Shown one piece after another: positions 62,370-64,000 of a stretch of DNA of 64,000 nucleotides. A model generated the notes under the pieces. It did no database searches, was not told the DNA's origin, and saw only the letters and a program-made list of their open reading frames with translations. Where the stretch lies: contig JAHQRK010000001.1 of assembly GCA_019828595.1 (NCBI GenBank), positions 1,488,001 to 1,552,000 of the forward strand. Direction: 5' to 3'. Position numbers and translations under genes: made by a program. Source of the stretch: Aphanomyces cochlioides (lineage: Eukaryota > Oomycota > Saprolegniomycetes > Saprolegniales > Verrucalvaceae). Positions within the stretch are counted from its first letter, which is position 1, and each line of letters starts with the position of its first letter.

Positions 62370-63155
62370 ATGATGGACAACGGCCCCGACGGACACGACG
62401 GCGCGGGTGTGCCGCTGCAGGAAATCGCCGTCTTCAAAGTCAACAAACCCAAATGCAAGTTCCACGCAAAGACAGCCATCTCGACAAAACCGTCGCATCT
62501 CCACTCTGGCTCATCCTTGCCGCGGAAACTCGAAGCGTCGTCCTTCCTACGAGCCAAAGACGAGTTCAAGTACTACACCGCAACCACCGACGGCGCCGCT
62601 CTGGATCCAACCACGACGGCCTTTGTCGGCGCCACGCTTCCGACAGTCCACCGCGCTGCAAATGGCTCGCCAACGGTGGACAAACTTCCACGCCGAGGAT
62701 CGGCGAATCGGCCAACAACGAACGGACCGCAGTACAAACTCACGGAAGAGCTTCCCGTCGCCGTGATGGAAATGACCAAGCCAAGCATCCTCAATACATG
62801 CCGCCCCCGCCGGCGAAAACCCAACGACGGTCCTCTCTTTAGCAACATTGTCCAAGGAGGCCGTCCGCCGTCCCGATCGATGACAGTCGCGCCGCCAAGA
62901 TCGAGCTCACGGAGCAGTACTAGCAGTAGCAGCAGCGGAATTCACTCGCGCGCGGATGGCTCCAACCAAGATGTCGACTCGACGTCATCCCAACTACACA
63001 CGAAGGCCAGCATGAGCGAGCTCGAAGTCGTGGATCGCCCGGAGCATTCGTTCAAAGTCGTCTTTCGAAGGCGGCACGATCCAACGTGGCGCGACATCGA
63101 GCTCGCCGCATTCGAAGACGACTTTGGATCATGGAGCGAGTCACGCCAGGAGTAA
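62370..63155 (+). CDS. Disordered protein of unknown function
   Basis: Starts MMDNGPDGHDGAGVPLQEIA, 20 nt after the stop of the previous gene, and runs 261 codons to a TAA. N-terminal VFKVNKPKCKFHAKTAISTK is followed by Ser/Thr/Arg-rich sequence with a poly-Ser run (SSSRSSTSSSSSGIHSR). The C-terminus is more ordered (HSFKVVFRRRHDPTWRDIEL then AAFEDDFGSWSE). The last block could fold. It carries no DRxFGIESS motif. The very small gap might mean it is a further exon of the previous gene, but I found no acceptable splice pair in the right phase. Confidence 0.55.
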   Translation: MMDNGPDGHDGAGVPLQEIAVFKVNKPKCKFHAKTAISTKPSHLHSGSSLPRKLEASSFLRAKDEFKYYTATTDGAALDPTTTAFVGATLPTVHRAANGSPTVDKLPRRGSANRPTTNGPQYKLTEELPVAVMEMTKPSILNTCRPRRRKPNDGPLFSNIVQGGRPPSRSMTVAPPRSSSRSSTSSSSSGIHSRADGSNQDVDSTSSQLHTKASMSELEVVDRPEHSFKVVFRRRHDPTWRDIELAAFEDDFGSWSESRQE

Positions 63156-63189
63156 TTGAGATCTAAATATATCTCGTGACAGTCCTTCG

Positions 63190-64000
63190 ATGGTGGACGC
63201 GGCTCTGGCCATGCGCTTCGGGGCCATGCAAGTGTCGGGCGATCCAGACAAAGTCCTCGACACGGACAGTCTCCTGGTCGATCGCCGCTTCGGGATTGAG
63301 AGCAGCATGCTTCTGCAAGAATACTATCCCAGGACTCTGGCGATGAGTCCTTCCGATGAAGATGAACAGCCAGCGACTCGAGACCCTCCAGGGTTCCGTG
63401 CAGTGCCTCGCCCGCGGTTTGTACGGGCTCAAAGCGCAAACCCAGCAACGCGTGTTCGTCCAGAGACAAGAGTCCACGACATTTCCGTCCAGTCGCTCGT
63501 GCCTTTTGGTAGCAACCAAGATCAAATCCCAAGTCGAAGGAAACTCGACGAGGTCAAATCGCCAGTGTATCGACATGGAAAGACGCCACGACCGATGCCA
63601 CAGCCACCAGATCTATTCAAAACACGACCCAAGAGCAGTGGACCGACGAGACAGCGGCTTGATGAAGTTGTCTGGTCGTCGTCGAAACGCATCAGCACAC
63701 TGGACGAACGACGCCAAGACAGAAATCGAGTTCGACAACCAGTTGTACCAGACGAGGAAGAACTTACCAAAGAGAGCCGTCACGGTGTCGTCTTGCACGT
63801 CGTGCATCAGCTCCACACAGATATGAATGTTAGCGTCCCAGCGCCACCGAGCGTGTTGGTAGTCGAGACGCCGCGAAATGCTCCCACTCAAACTTCAACG
63901 GCGTCACGGTCGTCATCATTGCGAGCTGGAAATCCATTCATGATGACCAAGGACCTCGCGGATCGACGCCACGAGCTCCAAAAGCGAATACACACACATC
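63190..64000 (+). CDS. Disordered protein with DRxFGIESS motif (copy 2, 3' partial)
   Basis: An ATG at 63190 opens MVDAALAMRFGAMQVSGDPD... and the frame stays open for 270 codons to the edge of the window. Residues 30-46 (LVDRRFGIESSMLLQEYY) match copy 1 at 61192 (SVDRQFGIESSHLMQAYY). The remainder is Arg/Pro/Ser-rich, with short hydrophobic islands (GVVLHVVHQLHTDMNVSV). It starts 35 nt after the preceding stop. The C-terminus is outside the window. Function unknown. Confidence 0.6.
   Translation, partial: MVDAALAMRFGAMQVSGDPDKVLDTDSLLVDRRFGIESSMLLQEYYPRTLAMSPSDEDEQPATRDPPGFRAVPRPRFVRAQSANPATRVRPETRVHDISVQSLVPFGSNQDQIPSRRKLDEVKSPVYRHGKTPRPMPQPPDLFKTRPKSSGPTRQRLDEVVWSSSKRISTLDERRQDRNRVRQPVVPDEEELTKESRHGVVLHVVHQLHTDMNVSVPAPPSVLVVETPRNAPTQTSTASRSSSLRAGNPFMMTKDLADRRHELQKRIHTH

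Noticed and set aside
1..64000. CRISPR arrays, bacterial operons, ribosome-binding sites, rRNA, integrated virus
   Set aside because: None seen. The window is eukaryotic throughout, with introns in most genes. I found no viral capsid, polymerase or integrase sequence.

Overview
The window is nuclear DNA from an oomycete, most likely a zoosporic saprolegnialean relative such as Aphanomyces or Saprolegnia. The species is an inference. Supporting signs are two G-protein-coupled-receptor/phosphatidylinositol-phosphate-kinase fusions (GPCR-PIPK, a combination best known from oomycetes), a FYVE/PI3-kinase fusion, a divergent PX-like protein, the axonemal protein PACRG, and very short introns. Introns are mostly 40-50 nt, start with GT, and nearly always end in TAG. 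Genes are packed tightly on both strands, many of them as convergent pairs 20-65 nt apart or as divergent pairs sharing one promoter.

Layout. 1-5.5 kb: 3' part of a DDT/WHIM/bromodomain chromatin protein, converging on an SMPD4-type neutral sphingomyelinase. 5.5-13.3 kb: FHA-RING ubiquitin ligase, an acidic nuclear-type protein, a degraded gene fragment, a large anoctamin, and a VMA22/CCDC115-like V-ATPase assembly factor. 13.3-19.3 kb: a PIF/Harbinger-type MITE, a B12D/complex I small subunit, mitochondrial HSP60, and a UBE2K-type E2 with UBA. 19.4-27.8 kb: amino-acid permease and ATG5 (divergent), PACRG, a double cytochrome-b5-like protein, a catalytically dead alpha/beta hydrolase, and a PX-like protein. 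27.8-35 kb: an unknown protein, then two tandem GPCR-PIPK genes separated by a broken gene. 35-44.3 kb: an EXS-domain exporter, a nuclear LpxB (lipid A disaccharide synthase), a FYVE-PI3K fusion, and DCP1. 44.4-50.9 kb: a secreted chymotrypsin-fold protease, a 2.58-kb PIF/Harbinger transposon inserted 35 bp upstream of an endonuclease III gene, and a small tail-anchored protein. 51.8-64 kb: sphingomyelin-synthase-like enzyme, an LRR protein with one intron per repeat, a huge armadillo/ankyrin protein, and a cluster of low-complexity proteins, two of which share a DRxFGIESS motif.

Themes. Phosphoinositide and sphingolipid membrane chemistry recurs: two PIPKs, one PI3K, FYVE and PX readers, SMPD4, SM synthase and an anoctamin. 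A regulatory signal also recurs. An 8-bp palindrome ATCCGGAT (often TATCCGGATA) occurs at least ten times, all in intergenic DNA or touching a start codon, where about one copy is expected by chance in 64 kb. CCAAT boxes often lie nearby. This element and the transposon/MITE pair are the strongest non-coding observations. The broken hydrolase active site and the nuclear LpxB are the most interesting protein-level ones.
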